Assembly (NCBI GenBank): GCA_903949225.1
Contig: CAJAYZ010000059.1
Location: forward strand, 1-6,656
DNA: 6,656 bases
Direction of reading: 5' to 3'
Origin: an uncultured Planctomycetaceae bacterium
GTDB lineage: Bacteria > Planctomycetota > Planctomycetia > Pirellulales > UBA1268
Positions 5,530-6,656 of this stretch are shown here, in pieces (the stretch's first letter is position 1; each line of letters begins with the position of its first letter). Under the pieces are notes generated by a model that searched no databases, had not been told where the DNA came from, and was given only the letters and a program-made list of their open reading frames with translations. Both the position numbers and the translations under genes were made by a program.

Positions 5530-6656
5530 ATGCACCGAATCGCCCCAGTGAGTCTCCGGCTGGTCTGCGCGGTCCTCGTCGCCGCGTGGGGACTCGCCCT
5601 TGCCCGCGGGGCCGCGTCTCCGCCGGTGGTCGAGGAGGACGCCGCGGCTCCAGAGCGGGTGGCCGTGGTCGTCCGCGGGGACGAGGGGGAACGGGCGCTC
5701 GAGGGGACGGTCGTGATCGAGGCGGCCGACGGCGCGATGCTTTTGGAGCTCGATGACCAGTGCTTGGAACTTCTTCAGGGGAACGAAATCCGTTCGCGCC
5801 GATCGGTCGACGCGCCGTCGAGCCCCGCCACGCCCCGCGAGGAGGGGAAGCGGATCCTCGCCGAGCTCCCCGAGGGCTTCGATCTCCTCGTCACGCGCCA
5901 TTACGTGATCTGTTTCGACACCTCGCGGGCCTACGCCCAGTGGTGTGGCGCGCTGTTCGAGAAGCTCCACGATGCCTTCATCAATTACTGGCGCAAGGCG
6001 GGCGTCGAGGTGGAGGCACCGCGCCGGCCACTCGTGATCGTGATCTTCTCTGACCGCGAACGCTACGAGGCTCACGCCGCCCGCGATCTCGGCGCCGCGG
6101 CCGACCGGGTGGTGGGCTACTACAACCTCCTCTCCAACCGGGTGACGACGTTCGACCTCACCGGCAGCGACCAGCTCGCCCGCCGACCGGCGACGTCAGC
6201 CGGTCGCGCGGGGCTCGAGATCCTCGCCAGCCCCGAGGCGGCTGGGCTCGTCTCGACGCTCGTCCATGAGGCGAGCCACCAGATGGCTTTCAACTGCCGG
6301 ATGCACCGGAGGCTTGCGCCGGTGCCGGTGTGGCTCAGCGAGGGGGTGGCCACCTTCTTCGAAACGCCCGATCCGGGGGGACGCGGTTGGAAGCGGATCG
6401 GCGGGGTCAACCGCCCCCGCCTCGACACCTTCCTGACCAGCTACCGCCCCGGGGTCCTCGACGAGATCGTCCGCGGGGACGAGCCGTTCCGGGCGACGGA
6501 GGGGGCGATCGACGCCTATGCCCGGGCTTGGGCGCTGACGGCATTCCTCGCTCAGACCCGCAAAGCAGCGCTCGTCGACTACATCACCGCGATCGGTGCC
6601 AAGCCCCCCCTCGCGCCCGATGGCCCGGAGGAGCGTCTCCAGGATTTCGTCGATGC
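5530..6656 (+). CDS. DUF1570 putative zinc metallopeptidase (gluzincin-like), 3' end missing
   Basis: The frame runs open for 375 codons from the ATG at 5530 to the right edge. Residues 8-26 form a signal peptide (LRLVCAVLVAAWGLALARG region), so the protein is probably exported. After a beta-rich, acidic segment (40-90) the DUF1570-type domain follows: HYVICFD (124-130), PLVIVIFSDRERYEAH (167-182), VVGYYN (194-199), LVHEASHQMAFN (244-255) and VPVWLSEGVATFFE (265-278). HEASH (246-250) is the HExxH zinc and catalytic motif, and Glu271 in the WLSEG block is the expected third zinc ligand of gluzincins, so the active site looks intact. The substrate is unknown; the family is abundant in planctomycetes and peptidase activity is inferred from the motif. 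A weak GGA six bases upstream is the only ribosome-binding hint. It is transcribed divergently from the HEAT lipoprotein. Confidence 0.88.
   Translation, partial: MHRIAPVSLRLVCAVLVAAWGLALARGAASPPVVEEDAAAPERVAVVVRGDEGERALEGTVVIEAADGAMLLELDDQCLELLQGNEIRSRRSVDAPSSPATPREEGKRILAELPEGFDLLVTRHYVICFDTSRAYAQWCGALFEKLHDAFINYWRKAGVEVEAPRRPLVIVIFSDRERYEAHAARDLGAAADRVVGYYNLLSNRVTTFDLTGSDQLARRPATSAGRAGLEILASPEAAGLVSTLVHEASHQMAFNCRMHRRLAPVPVWLSEGVATFFETPDPGGRGWKRIGGVNRPRLDTFLTSYRPGVLDEIVRGDEPFRATEGAIDAYARAWALTAFLAQTRKAALVDYITAIGAKPPLAPDGPEERLQDFVD

Noticed and set aside
5056..6075. 339-residue minus-strand open frame crossing the divergent promoter region
   Set aside because: It overlaps both the HEAT lipoprotein (another frame) and the DUF1570 gene (antisense); the Arg/Pro-rich product has no domain.
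1..6656. Frequent GATC/CGATCG words as a possible genome-wide signal
   Set aside because: Most are explained by the preferred Ile codon ATC after G-ending codons and by Asp-Arg/Glu-Ile pairs; no spacing pattern was seen, and counts against a codon-matched background would be needed.

Overview
The window is high-GC DNA (roughly two thirds G+C by eye) that reads best as a chromosomal segment of a planctomycete, probably of the Pirellula/Rhodopirellula type. The reasons are a DUF1570 zinc-peptidase-like protein, a HEAT-repeat lipoprotein with a Trp-rich tail, a secreted SASA-type esterase, a diadenylate cyclase of the architecture with a pyruvate-kinase-C-like N-terminus, and mostly weak or absent Shine-Dalgarno sequences. 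The assignment is inferred from gene content and family knowledge; no RNA marker gene is present. I see no rRNA, tRNA, CRISPR array, transposase or integrase.

Layout: four genes run leftward on the minus strand. In order of transcription they are a HEAT-repeat lipoprotein (5305-4577), a membrane-anchored protein of unknown function with alpha/alpha-toroid-like sequence (4264-2663), a diadenylate cyclase (2493-1561) and a secreted sialate O-acetylesterase-like hydrolase (1431 to beyond the left edge). A fifth gene, a DUF1570 gluzincin-like peptidase, runs rightward from 5530 and leaves the right edge. The 224 bp between 5305 and 5530 separate divergent starts and should hold promoters for both directions. 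Gaps between the leftward genes are 312, 169 and 129 bp, so they are co-directional but not a tight operon. These gaps contain several perfect inverted repeats able to form hairpins.

Functionally, three or four of the five products are predicted to be exported or anchored at the membrane (esterase, HEAT lipoprotein, toroid-like protein, DUF1570 protein). The diadenylate cyclase is the only clearly cytoplasmic protein and the only one with a recognisable signalling reaction (2 ATP to c-di-AMP). It is the most interesting item: its N-terminal half resembles the pyruvate-kinase C-terminal fold, as in the archaeal CdaZ/DacZ architecture, and the catalytic-site motif normally written RHR reads RHW. 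No direct functional link between the cyclase and its neighbours can be shown from sequence. I do not see a clearly new multi-gene system; the uncharacterised 533-residue protein and the unusual cyclase are the best leads.
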